Positions 8,670 to 16,939 are shown, counted from the first letter of the stretch. The stretch: 64,000 nt of DNA from Desulfomonilia bacterium (GCA_036567785.1 DATCTV010000004.1:1-64000), one strand, 5' to 3'. Translations and numbers: made by a program. Notes: generated from the letters alone by a model not told the origin.

Positions 8670-10001
8670 TTAAAGCACCGGTAGATAGTTTTCTATTTCG
8701 AACCTGCTTACATGAGTTCTGAAGGCATCCCATTCCTTTTTCTTGTTTTCGATAAACTTGAAGAATATGTGATCACCCAGCGTCTCACGAACGAGAGAAC
8801 TCATCATGGTATTCTGGACAGCTTCATAAAGGCTTCCGGGTAGTGACGCAATTCCAGCTTTCTCGCGTTCTTCTTCACTCATTTCAAATATATCTTCTTC
8901 AACGGGATCTGCCAGTCTGTATTTTCCTTCGATGCCTTTCATCCCTGCTGCGATCATTACAGCAAACGCAAGATACGGGTTGCATGCGGGATCTGGAGAG
9001 CGGAATTCCATCCTTGTCGCTTCTGCTTTTCCAGGTTTATACATGGGGACCCTTACCATTGCCGAACGGTTCATGCGTGCCCATGAAACGTAAACAGGCG
9101 CTTCATAGCCGGGTACAAGCCTCTTGTAAGAATTAACCCATTGGTTGCAAATCGCTGTTATCTCTGGCGCATGCGCAAGGATGCCTGCTATATAGTGTTT
9201 TGCCGTCATCGAAAGATGGTACTTGTCCTTTTCTTCGTAAAAGGCGTTCTTCCCTGATTTGAACAGCGACTGATGAACATGCATACCCGAGCCGTTTTCA
9301 CCGAATAAGGGTTTAGGCATGAAGGTCGCATATATCCCGTGCTGCCTTGCAATCTCCTTCACGGTTGTCCTGTATGTCATGACCGCATCGGCCATTGCAA
9401 GGGCCTCATTGTATTTGAGATCTATCTCATGCTGTGACGGGGCAACCTCGTGGTGACTGTATTCAACCTGAATCCCCATCTTTTGCAGTGAAAATATCGT
9501 ATCACGCCTGATGTTCGGTCCTTTGTCGATCGGAAGCCCGTCGAAATAACCGCCCCTGTCTAGAATTGCGGGTGCAGTTTCGTCCCTGAAATAGAAAAAT
9601 TCAAGTTCTGGCCCCAAATAGGCGGTGTAACCCATATCCGATACCTTTTTGAGAACCCTTTTCAAGGCATATCTGGGACATCCATCATAAGGCGTTCCAT
9701 CTGGATTAAGAATGTCACAGAACATTCGTGCAACCGGTCTGTCGCCCGGCCTCCATGGAACAAGCTGGAATGTTGACAGAACAGGTTTTGCTATCATATC
9801 GCTTTCATATATGCGTGCAAACCCTTCAATTGAGGAGCCGTCGAATCCCATCCCCTCGTCTATCCCCTCATCCAGTTCGGATGGAGTTATATTAAAGCAC
9901 TTCAGCCTGCCTAATACATCTGTAAACCAGAACTGCACAAAACTGACATCATATTCGGTGACCGCGGCAAAGATATCTTCCTTTGTCCTGCATGCCAGCA
10001 T
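8670..10001 (-). CDS. glnA: Glutamine synthetase type I (alpha-type, not adenylylated)
   Basis: The enzyme makes glutamine from glutamate, ammonia and ATP. It has the GSI motifs MGFDGSSIEGF near residue 55, ELEFF near 125, HHEVAPSQHEIDLKYNEAL near 185, PKPLFGENGSGMHVHQSL near 240, NRSAMVRVP near 318 and RMEFRSPDPACNPYLAFA near 336. At 443 residues it matches the short alpha class. The segment equivalent to the adenylylation site reads E-D-I-F-E-M, so the modifiable tyrosine is replaced by Phe372 and GlnE-type control is not expected. The start at 10001 has AGGAGG ten bases upstream; an in-frame extension to 10097 would cross the sigma-54 promoter and is rejected. The neighbouring NifA-like gene lies upstream on the same strand. 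Confidence 0.93.
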   Translation of the reverse strand: MLACRTKEDIFAAVTEYDVSFVQFWFTDVLGRLKCFNITPSELDEGIDEGMGFDGSSIEGFARIYESDMIAKPVLSTFQLVPWRPGDRPVARMFCDILNPDGTPYDGCPRYALKRVLKKVSDMGYTAYLGPELEFFYFRDETAPAILDRGGYFDGLPIDKGPNIRRDTIFSLQKMGIQVEYSHHEVAPSQHEIDLKYNEALAMADAVMTYRTTVKEIARQHGIYATFMPKPLFGENGSGMHVHQSLFKSGKNAFYEEKDKYHLSMTAKHYIAGILAHAPEITAICNQWVNSYKRLVPGYEAPVYVSWARMNRSAMVRVPMYKPGKAEATRMEFRSPDPACNPYLAFAVMIAAGMKGIEGKYRLADPVEEDIFEMSEEEREKAGIASLPGSLYEAVQNTMMSSLVRETLGDHIFFKFIENKKKEWDAFRTHVSRFEIENYLPVL

Positions 10002-10072
10002 GGTCTTTACTCCTCCTTTCATACTCCAAATCCACCCGGGATTTTTTTGAACTCTTTCCCGGAATATTTTAA

Positions 10073-10088
10073 AGCCAAAACTATGCCA
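10073..10088 (-). promoter_or_regulatory. Sigma-54-like promoter of glnA
   Basis: The minus strand reads TGGCATAGTTTTGGCT, which keeps the -24 GG and -12 GC at correct spacing and differs from TGGCAYRN4TTGCW only at position 13 (G for T). The predicted start is near 10062, about 60 bases before the glnA ATG. Confidence 0.5.
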
Positions 10089-10292
10089 TCTCCTCACATG
10101 AATTGCCGAAACAGTTCTGAAATTGCCGGTTTTTTCATTAATACCGGTAAGTTAGGTTTGATTTTGCAGGATTGATTTGAGCTTTACAAAAGGCTATTCG
10201 GATACAGATTTGTTCACTTGACATATTTCGGCTCAAATTTGCACCTGATATGTCGGGATGCTACATTTGACTAAATTCCGCCGTACAACCGT

Positions 10293-11843
10293 TCAGTTCT
10301 TCTTGGATTTGAATCTGTCAGTATCAATTGCGTATTTCTGAGTCTTATATTGAATAATTCTTTTCGTCGAGCCAAGTATCTTTGCAGCCCTGCTCTGGTT
10401 GCCGCGCGCATCCTTCAATGCATCGGTAATTATGGATCGCTCATACGCATCAACCAGCGATGTAAGTGTGCCCTGCTTTCTTTTGCCCTGCTCCAGTGAT
10501 GTCTTCATTTGAAGTGATGGCGGCAGGTGTATGCTGTCTATGGTGTCCCCTTTCGCAAGAAGAACCGCCCTCTCTATGCAGTTTTCGAGTTCGCGGACAT
10601 TTCCCGGCCAATGGTATGCCAGCAGCAGATCTATTGCCGGAGTCGATATGCGCTTGAGATTTTTCCCGAGTTCGCTTGAGTATTTCTCGACGAAATAATC
10701 CGCCAGCAGTATTATATCGCTTCCTCGTTCCCTTAAAGGCGGCATGTAAATCGGAAACACGTTCAACCTGTAGTAAAGGTCAGTCCTGAATGACCCTGCT
10801 TCCACCTCTTCCTCAAGCTTCCTGTTGGTCGCCGCAATTATTCTTACATTTATTTTCTGAGGACGGGATGCCCCTACAGGTTGTATCTGCTTTTCCTGCA
10901 GCACCCTCAAAAGTTTTACCTGTGCCATCTGAGAGAGATCTCCGATTTCATCAAGGAAAATGGTACCGCCGTGAGCCTCCTCGAATTTTCCGCGTCTTTT
11001 TATGTGCGCGCCTGTAAACGCCCCCTTTTCATGTCCGAAAAGCTCACTCTCGATAAGGGTGTCCGGTATTGCAGCGCAGTTGACCTCAATAAAAGGCATG
11101 TCCTTCCTGGGACTTCCATAATGTATGGCTCTTGCAACGAGTTCCTTGCCAGTGCCGGTTTCTCCATGAATAAGCACAGTGGCGTTAGAATCCGCCACCT
11201 GGGATATAAGCGTGAATATCTCGCGTATTATTTTGGAATTGCCCTTGAGTTCGGGATAAGGGTGCTTCACGCGGTTGAGCATATCCTTGAGCCTTATGTT
11301 TTCATCCTCCAGTCGCCTCAAATGCACCGATTTCGAAATCAGGGAAGCGACTTCGGAAAGGAGCTGAATCTCGTAATCAAGAGTGAAAATCTGCTTGGCC
11401 ACCTTATCAGCGGAAAGAACACCCACCGCTTTGCCGTCATAGATGATCGGAACGCAAAGAAAAGCAAGTTCCGACCTGTTCAGATCCCTTCTCGCGCCTG
11501 TACGATCTAGAAAAAGCTGCTCTGTGCCGAGGTTGGGAATTGCGATCGCCTTGCACGTGTGGGCCACCTGGCCCGTAACACCCTCCCCCGGGTTGAACCT
11601 GACGTCAAGCCCGCTGACATCAATCCCGTACGCCACATCAAGCATGGCTATGCCGGTTTCACGATCGAGTATCGAGATCATGCCGCGTTTCATGCCCGCT
11701 TTCTGGCTCAGTTCACCGAGTATCATCTCAAGAAGCTCTTTCAAGGGCAGCGGTTTGGATAGAACCTTTGCAATGCTGTTGAGCATTGACAAATCTTCGT
11801 AGGAATATGGCAACTGGTCTGTCATAGGTTGTTGAGATAGCAC
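10293..11843 (-). CDS. NifA-like sigma-54-dependent transcriptional activator (GAF, AAA+, Fis HTH)
   Basis: This 516-residue enhancer-binding protein activates sigma-54 RNA polymerase. An N-terminal GAF domain (about 25-175) contains NPGEGVTGQVAHTCKAIAIP and FLDRTGARRDLNRSE, features I associate with NifA. The central AAA+ domain (about 200-430) has Walker A GETGTGKE, the sigma-54 contact motif GAFTGA, Walker B GGTIFLDEIGD and the R-x-D-L-Y-Y-R-L-N segment. The C-terminal Fis-type helix-turn-helix is NQSRAAKILGSTKRIIQYKT. Its position beside glnA, glnN and glnD, all with sigma-54-like promoters, makes it the obvious candidate regulator. No nif genes are in the window, so a general nitrogen role is possible. 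The start is unclear: GTG 11843 and ATG 11825 both lack a good ribosome site. Confidence 0.85.
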   Translation of the reverse strand: MLSQQPMTDQLPYSYEDLSMLNSIAKVLSKPLPLKELLEMILGELSQKAGMKRGMISILDRETGIAMLDVAYGIDVSGLDVRFNPGEGVTGQVAHTCKAIAIPNLGTEQLFLDRTGARRDLNRSELAFLCVPIIYDGKAVGVLSADKVAKQIFTLDYEIQLLSEVASLISKSVHLRRLEDENIRLKDMLNRVKHPYPELKGNSKIIREIFTLISQVADSNATVLIHGETGTGKELVARAIHYGSPRKDMPFIEVNCAAIPDTLIESELFGHEKGAFTGAHIKRRGKFEEAHGGTIFLDEIGDLSQMAQVKLLRVLQEKQIQPVGASRPQKINVRIIAATNRKLEEEVEAGSFRTDLYYRLNVFPIYMPPLRERGSDIILLADYFVEKYSSELGKNLKRISTPAIDLLLAYHWPGNVRELENCIERAVLLAKGDTIDSIHLPPSLQMKTSLEQGKRKQGTLTSLVDAYERSIITDALKDARGNQSRAAKILGSTKRIIQYKTQKYAIDTDRFKSKKN

Positions 11844-11909
11844 AATTTTGTGGCAAATGGAAGAAGGGTAGTGTTTATTGTACCCTTCTTAATTTTGCCA
11901 TCCGCATAT

Positions 11910-12389
11910 TCATCCTCCATCAGAGGCATTAATCTCATCAAGAAGGGATAAAAGCTCATTGTTGTCTGGGATGTCAGACATCGAATGGCCGTAGTGGACA
12001 AAACGGACCATCCCTTTCTTGTCGATTATCACCTGTGCAGGCATGCGGCCAAGCCTGAAGATTTTTACTTCCTGGCCGTATGTCTTTAATACCGTATGTT
12101 CAGGGTCCGGCAACCCGATAAAGGGGAGCGATTCCTTTTCCCAGTATCTTCTGAATGCCTGTGCATTTTCAGGTCCGGCGACAATTATTACCGCGTCCTT
12201 TCCTGTGAATTTGTCAAAATCCTGGCGCAACTGCGCCATGTGCCTCTGGCAGAATGGTCAGAAGAAGCCCCGGTTGAAGACAAGTATTACATTATTCCTG
12301 TTCCTATAATCTGATAGCTTTACCGCCTGGCCGGCGAAGTCGTTAAGCGCAATCTCGGGGGCATCCTGGAAAAGACTTATTTTACTCAT
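11910..12389 (-). CDS. Selenocysteine-containing peroxiredoxin-like protein (AhpC/TSA fold, UxxC)
   Basis: Read from ATG 12389 (AGGAGG eight bases upstream), the frame is open for 159 codons except for one TGA at 12260-12258. Around it the protein reads VILVFNRGFF-U-PFCQRHM, exactly where peroxiredoxin-like thioredoxin-fold proteins have W-C-P-x-C. The TGA therefore most likely encodes selenocysteine (residue 44) in a U-P-F-C redox motif. The part after the TGA continues as a normal redoxin: IIVAGPENAQAFRRYW, LPFIGLPDPEHTVLKTYG and cis-proline RMPAQVIIDKKG. A hairpin follows the TGA directly. If the TGA were a stop, only the first 43 residues would be made and the conserved downstream region would be unexplained. 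It probably reduces peroxides or thiols. It is close to other redox genes, but no sel genes are in the window. Confidence 0.8.
12236..12257 (-). promoter_or_regulatory. SECIS-like hairpin immediately after the selenocysteine TGA
   Basis: The 22 bases after the TGA read, on the minus strand, CCAT-TC-TGCC-AGA-GGCA-C-ATGG. They fold into two 4-bp helices separated by a small TC/C internal loop and capped by a three-base loop containing G. This resembles bacterial SECIS elements (lower stem, bulged U, small apical loop with G), though the loop is closer to the TGA than in E. coli fdhF. A second hairpin TGGCGC/GCGCCA follows. SelB binding is not proven. Confidence 0.5.
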
Positions 12390-12501
12390 CGGTACACCTC
12401 CTCTTTTAAGTAACTGCTCTTTATCTTATTTCGTCATCCGGCCGATAAATCTGTAGAATATATTGAACTCTCTAAAACATAAAAAAAGGAAACTGTTTTA
12501 A

Positions 12502-12987
12502 ATGCCAAAGGAACACTTTTCAACAACGTCGGCCATACGGGTCATGAAGGAAAAGGGAATATCCTTTACCCTTCATCAGTACAGATATGAAGAGCACGGC
12601 GGTACGGAAGTTTCCGCTCGAGAGCTCGGTGTCGATGAACACATTATAATCAAGACGCTCGTCATGGAGGATGACAGAAAAGTGCCTTTTATCATACTCA
12701 TGCACGGCGACAGGCATGTCTCTACAAAAAACATGGCAAGATATCTCGGTGCAAAATCGGTTCAGCCGTGCGATCCGAATATTGCCGAACGACATACCGG
12801 TTACAGGGTGGGAGGCACATCCCCCTTCGGTACAAGAAAACACCTGAAAATATTTATAGAGTCCACCATCCTCGACCTGCCCAGAATACTTATAAATGCA
12901 GGACAAAGAGGACTTCTGGCTGAGATGTCGCCTCTGGATATGGCAAAGGCTTTGAGCACGGAGGCCGTTAATGTTGCGATTGACTGA
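12502..12987 (+). CDS. ybaK: YbaK/EbsC-type aminoacyl-tRNA deacylase
   Basis: This 161-residue protein matches the YbaK/EbsC family, which hydrolyses misacylated tRNA such as Cys-tRNA(Pro), a translation quality-control step. The family signatures seen are the opening TSAIRVMKEKGISFTLHQY, the catalytic lysine region I-I-K-T-L-V near residue 52, and GYRVGGTSPFGTRKHLKIF near residue 95. It is a single-domain, stand-alone protein. AAGGAAA lies ahead of the ATG. It is divergent from the selenoprotein and convergent with the flavoprotein. The substrate (Cys, Ala or other) cannot be set from sequence alone. Confidence 0.85.
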   Translation: MPKEHFSTTSAIRVMKEKGISFTLHQYRYEEHGGTEVSARELGVDEHIIIKTLVMEDDRKVPFIILMHGDRHVSTKNMARYLGAKSVQPCDPNIAERHTGYRVGGTSPFGTRKHLKIFIESTILDLPRILINAGQRGLLAEMSPLDMAKALSTEAVNVAID

Positions 12988-13024
12988 TCTGCCGCATATT
13001 TCATAAACAGGAACCATTCATCAG

Positions 13025-13597
13025 TTAGCCTGCAAGATTAATTCCTGCAGTGTATGCCTTCTTCATAAGATCTGTATTCCCTTCTGCATATTTCATATCT
13101 CTTGCACCTGAGGCTACTATTCGTTCCTTAATATCAAAGCCTATAAAGCTTAGTATGCCTTCGGTCAGATTGAAGCAGTCTTTGAATATGGCGGGATCAG
13201 GCTGCCCCTGGGCATATACGGTCACGGTTTTCTTTTTGTTTAATTTGGTTTTAAAGTTGCCTCCCAGTTCAGAAGCCGGGTACAGGAAAGCAAATAACCG
13301 GTCAATTAAAGCCTTTGTCTGGCTCGTAACCTGGGCCATATAGACAGGGCTGCCGATCACTATCGCATCGGCATTGTAAATATCATCATAGATTCCTGTC
13401 ATATCGTCTTGCTGAACGCATTTCCCTTCTTTTGTCTGACATTTCAAGCATCCCTGGCAGCCCCTTATATTGAGCTGGTTTATGTTATATATAATCGTTT
13501 CAGCACCGCTGTCATGTGCACCTCTGAGAACTTCTCCCACGAGTGAAGCGGTATTTCCAGATATCCTCGGACTTCCTATAAAACCAGCAACCTTCAT
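13025..13597 (-). CDS. NADPH-dependent FMN reductase / iron-sulfur flavoprotein family
   Basis: The 190-residue protein has a flavodoxin-like fold: the FMN phosphate loop GSPRISGNTASL near residues 8-19 and the second FMN-contact segment IVIGSPVYMAQVTSQTKALI near 88-107. A cysteine set C-Q-G-C-L-K-C-Q-T-K-E-G-K-C at about 48-61 is the compact 4Fe-4S motif of iron-sulfur flavoproteins (Isf) from anaerobes. Isf proteins move electrons between ferredoxin and small acceptors such as oxygen or peroxide. AGGAGG lies seven bases upstream of ATG. The gene is alone between ybaK (convergent) and the polyferredoxin gene. Electron partners are unknown. Confidence 0.8.
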   Translation of the reverse strand: MKVAGFIGSPRISGNTASLVGEVLRGAHDSGAETIIYNINQLNIRGCQGCLKCQTKEGKCVQQDDMTGIYDDIYNADAIVIGSPVYMAQVTSQTKALIDRLFAFLYPASELGGNFKTKLNKKKTVTVYAQGQPDPAIFKDCFNLTEGILSFIGFDIKERIVASGARDMKYAEGNTDLMKKAYTAGINLAG

Positions 13598-13675
13598 CTT
13601 TGATCCTCCTGTATGGTTTTCTGCTTAATTTTATACAATATTCAGGAACCCCTGTTGAAGCTTGACAAGATCATC

Positions 13676-15223
13676 CTATAAGAATCCCTGCAACCCTTCT
13701 TCCCTGCTTTCTCCCGTATTTGTAACAAAAATAGCAGGCCTGTCGTCAAGCGGACAGTTCTTTTCGCATTTGCCGCATCCGATACATCTTCGGGTATCGA
13801 CATGAGGAAGAAGAAGACTGACTTCCGCACCGCTCATGTCCTTGATTTTTGTTTCCTCGAGCCATATCGCCTTTTGAGGCACGATGCACATCTCTTCACA
13901 GACAATGCAGGGTTCCCCATCGGCCCAGGGCAGGCATCGCGAACGGTCAATCATTGCCTCTCCGATCTTGATGTTCATAAGTTTATCTTTCTTCATCTCA
14001 AGAATCGCCCCTGTAGGACACACCTGACCGCAAAGTGTGCAATACTCGCAAGAACCGATTAATGGAACCAGTCTGGGAGTCCAGATGCCTTGAAATCCGG
14101 CTTCGAGCAGTAATGGCTGAAGTCCGCCCGTAGGGCATACTTTCAGACACGCCCCGCATTTTATGCAGCGATTAGAAAAAACCGATTCTTTAACACTGCC
14201 CGGAGGCCTTATAAGTGACGGATCTTTAACGGCAGGCCTTTGTCTGAAAAACGGCACGGTGAAAATCCCTGCAACAAGGGAAAAAATAACCCCCCGGCGT
14301 TTGACATCCAGAGGTATATTTTTCATTATTATGCCATATTGCACAGCCTCATTCGGGCACGGATCGTCACAGTCCATGCACACCAGACACTCGGTCTTCA
14401 TCCGGGCTCTTCCATTATCGATTACGGCACCGCCCTGGCATGGTTTTGAACAGGCGCCGCAAGATGCGCATCCTTCGGAGACCTTGATGCCAAAAGGTGC
14501 AAATCTTGACAGCAGTCCGAGTAAAGCCCCGAGAGGACATAAGTATCTGCACCAGAACCTTTTCTCGACAATATTCAACAGGAGTACGATAAAAAATATC
14601 CCTCCAATGAGCATGGATTGAGAGAAATGAACTTCGTTGAACGGCAGGACGGTTCCCCTGAGAGATGAATAAATCCTTCCGGAAATATCAGCCGCACCTT
14701 CCGGTGCATATTTCTCAATGAGGTCAAGAATAGACATGAATAATGAACTGATAAAGGGATAGACATTTACTGTAATCGATCTTGCAAAGAGCGATAACGG
14801 GTCAAGAATCCCTGCCAGCTGAATGCCTGAAAATGCTGCTGCAATAATAAAGAACAATATGTAGTATTTTAGCCTGTAGAGTTTTCCCGGCCCGGTCTTT
14901 TTTGACCTGCTGAATGTTGAAATGGCATTATTCAATGTCCCTAGCGGACAGATCCAGCCGCAAAAAACACGCCCGAAAACAAGAGTCAGTACGATTGTTG
15001 CGAGTGACAGGAAGAGAGCTGCGGGGACTGCATGCGAGGAGATCATTGTTGTAATCAGCAAAAGCGGGTCGAAATCGAGGAACAGCCTTATGGGATAACC
15101 CATGGACTCGCTGCCCTTGTTCTCGGTCTGAACGAAAAGGAACAGGAAAACCAACAGGAAAGCGGCCTGGCATATCTTCCTAAGCCGCTTTGTTGTTATC
15201 AGAGAGTTCCAGGGTTTCATCAT
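13676..15223 (-). CDS. NapH/MauN-type membrane polyferredoxin
   Basis: The 515-residue protein is a membrane-bound electron carrier. The N-terminal half has about five to six membrane segments (near 15-30, 60-85, 120-145, 150-165, 190-215), with the NapH-type paired motifs GRVFCGWICPLG and RFWCRYLCPLGALLG. The C-terminal half carries several ferredoxin-like cysteine clusters, among them CASCGACSKPC, CLVCMDCDDPCP, CIKCGACLKVCP, CTLCGQVCP and CIGCGKCEKNCP. Some cluster spacings are irregular. It begins two bases after the DUF362 stop codon, so the two are translationally coupled. It probably passes electrons between a quinol or cytoplasmic donor and the exported DUF362 partner; that role is inference. 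Confidence 0.8.
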   Translation of the reverse strand: MMKPWNSLITTKRLRKICQAAFLLVFLFLFVQTENKGSESMGYPIRLFLDFDPLLLITTMISSHAVPAALFLSLATIVLTLVFGRVFCGWICPLGTLNNAISTFSRSKKTGPGKLYRLKYYILFFIIAAAFSGIQLAGILDPLSLFARSITVNVYPFISSLFMSILDLIEKYAPEGAADISGRIYSSLRGTVLPFNEVHFSQSMLIGGIFFIVLLLNIVEKRFWCRYLCPLGALLGLLSRFAPFGIKVSEGCASCGACSKPCQGGAVIDNGRARMKTECLVCMDCDDPCPNEAVQYGIIMKNIPLDVKRRGVIFSLVAGIFTVPFFRQRPAVKDPSLIRPPGSVKESVFSNRCIKCGACLKVCPTGGLQPLLLEAGFQGIWTPRLVPLIGSCEYCTLCGQVCPTGAILEMKKDKLMNIKIGEAMIDRSRCLPWADGEPCIVCEEMCIVPQKAIWLEETKIKDMSGAEVSLLLPHVDTRRCIGCGKCEKNCPLDDRPAIFVTNTGESREEGLQGFL

Positions 15224-15225
15224 CT

Positions 15226-16122
15226 CTACACTTGCATCTTTTTAATATTAAGGTTTTCAATATCCATTCTTCCGATACGTACGGCATCGCCAAGCTTCAC
15301 ATAATCGAGATCGGCCCCTTTCATACCGAAGAGAGTTGCGCCATAAGAATCAATCGCCACCATATCCGTACCTGCAACAACAGTATCGAGTTTCCTGACA
15401 TCCTTGAGATTGCCTCCTGTCGGACCGTTTGCCGTAAGTATCCGGACTGCATCAAGGATTGTAAGCGCCGGCCTCATGAACCTGGCCATATCCACAAGAT
15501 TCTCACCCATTTTTCTGTGAAGCTTCCCTCTGCGGCCTCCCATGACGCCCATCATGTTTTTCATTGAGAGAGTAAGTCTCGATATCCCGTGGTCTTTTGC
15601 AACAGGCACATTTATAATTTTGTCAGCATCAAGAGCATCCTTGTATATAGGCCATTTTTTAAGTGCAGTTCCTTTTATATCCACTTCGATATATTTCCTG
15701 TCCTCCATGTAAATGACTTCTGCACCGCATCTCTTTGCTTCGGCGGCTATGCCGCTTGCCGTATAACAATTTATGGCGTTATCGCATGTATTATCAAAAA
15801 CCTTGACTCTGCCGGCACCTGCATCGAGACACATTCTTACAACGGCCCCTACAACAAACGGATTCGTATTTGCAGCAAATTCAGGGGCCCTGTTCCATCC
15901 TATGTTAGGCTTTACCACAACAATATCCCCCCTGGATACGAACCGCTTCATCCCTCCCAGGGCATTGACTGCCGATAGTGTAATTCTTGCAGGATCATGC
16001 CCTTTTACAACTGCGATGTCAGGATACTGGGACTGAGCTGCAGCTAGATTTCTCAATCCCGGGTAAATTAATGTTGCTGCACCTGATATCACTGCGGTCT
16101 TGATAAATTCCCTTCTGTTCAT
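15226..16122 (-). CDS. DUF362-domain protein with Tat-type signal
   Basis: This 298-residue protein starts N-R-R-E-F-I-K-T-A followed by a hydrophobic stretch and A-A-A, a twin-arginine export signal. The rest is the DUF362 domain, recognised by GDIVVVKPNIGWNRAP, NPFVVGAVVRMCLDAGAGRVKVFDN-type Rossmann strands, INVPVAKDHGISRLTLSMKN and the VAIDSYGATLFGM region. DUF362 proteins commonly travel with 4Fe-4S proteins, but their chemistry is not established. GGAGG precedes the ATG by four bases. It is the first gene of a two-gene unit with the NapH-like polyferredoxin; the Tat signal suggests that it folds, perhaps with a cofactor, before export. Confidence 0.85.
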   Translation of the reverse strand: MNRREFIKTAVISGAATLIYPGLRNLAAAQSQYPDIAVVKGHDPARITLSAVNALGGMKRFVSRGDIVVVKPNIGWNRAPEFAANTNPFVVGAVVRMCLDAGAGRVKVFDNTCDNAINCYTASGIAAEAKRCGAEVIYMEDRKYIEVDIKGTALKKWPIYKDALDADKIINVPVAKDHGISRLTLSMKNMMGVMGGRRGKLHRKMGENLVDMARFMRPALTILDAVRILTANGPTGGNLKDVRKLDTVVAGTDMVAIDSYGATLFGMKGADLDYVKLGDAVRIGRMDIENLNIKKMQV

Positions 16123-16224
16123 TGTTCCTCCGTAATCACCCTTAATAAGAAATCACCGTTGATGATAAGGCTGATTTGTAATATATATTGTTTTACATTG
16201 AAATACAGTATGAGGACAACTTCT

Positions 16225-16890
16225 ATGAAGAACTGCTTGCTGATTTTTGCCGTGGTTTTAGTTGTAGCAGCCTGCAAGCCAGATATAACAGGCACATCAC
16301 CAGGTGACGGTGCAACAAATGTCAAGGGACACTCCCAGATAACCGCTGATTTCAGCACATCGATCGACCCGTCGAGCCTGCAGTTTTCAATTACCAGCAA
16401 TGGAATCCCGGTATCAGGGGTTGTGACAGTCGAAAAAAATCCTTTATCAGGCGATGATGTAGCTGTTTTTACACCGGATAAAAATTCCATGTTTACAGCT
16501 GGCAAAACCTATACCGCCACAATCAAAGCCGGTGTTGCAAATGCGGACGGTGGTAGCAGGATGAAAAGAGATTTTTCCTGGAGTTTTACAATCGAAACCA
16601 TACCGCCCGTTCTCGAATCAATTACACCTGATAATGATCAGAGCGTTTATGAAGGTTCACCTGAAATCACCTTAAAATTCAATGAAAGCATAGGTGAAAT
16701 ATCATTTAATGTCAGCCAAGAGCATACTCCCCCTGTTTTTTCGGAAGACCGTAAAAAGGTTACAATCAGGCTTAACAACATCAATGCCGGGCAGTCATGC
16801 CGTCTGGTGTTGTATGGTTTTTCGGATACCGCCGGCAACTACACCGAACTGAACAGGGTTGTTGAATTCAGCGCCGTTAAACCTCAATAA
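16225..16890 (+). CDS. Lipoprotein with bacterial Ig-like (Big_5) domain
   Basis: The 221-residue product has a lipoprotein signal ending V-V-A-A-C at residue 17, so it should be lipidated and anchored on the outer or inner membrane. Residues about 18-115 resemble an SbsA/Big_5 Ig-like domain (TGTSPGDGATNVKGHSQITA, then a W-S-F-T-I close). A second related beta-sandwich follows (PPVLESITPDNDQSVYEGSP to the end). The ATG at 16225 is preferred over upstream starts because GAGGA lies eight bases before it and the signal peptide then begins M-K-N-C. No catalytic residues are seen. It is divergent from the DUF362 operon. Confidence 0.7.
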   Translation: MKNCLLIFAVVLVVAACKPDITGTSPGDGATNVKGHSQITADFSTSIDPSSLQFSITSNGIPVSGVVTVEKNPLSGDDVAVFTPDKNSMFTAGKTYTATIKAGVANADGGSRMKRDFSWSFTIETIPPVLESITPDNDQSVYEGSPEITLKFNESIGEISFNVSQEHTPPVFSEDRKKVTIRLNNINAGQSCRLVLYGFSDTAGNYTELNRVVEFSAVKPQ

Positions 16891-16923
16891 CATAATCTCT
16901 TATCTTTCTTTAAAACAATATGT

Positions 16924-16939
16924 TGGGAGATTTCTTGCA
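16924..16939 (+). promoter_or_regulatory. Possible sigma-54-like promoter upstream of typA
   Basis: TGGGAGATTTCTTGCA keeps the -24 GG, the -12 TTGC and the correct spacing but lacks the usual C at position 4 and pyrimidine at position 6. The predicted start near 16950 is about 50 bases before the typA ATG. It is weaker than the other sigma-54 sites here and may be chance. Confidence 0.25.

Noticed and set aside
10002-10097. N-terminal extension of glnA
   Set aside because: It runs through the predicted sigma-54 promoter and ribosome site, and homologues begin near residue 33 of the longer frame.
11910-12239. A separate 109-residue protein starting at ATG 12239
   Set aside because: It has no redox motif or ribosome site of its own. 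The frame continues upstream through one TGA to a strong start, so the shorter ORF is an artefact of reading the TGA as stop.
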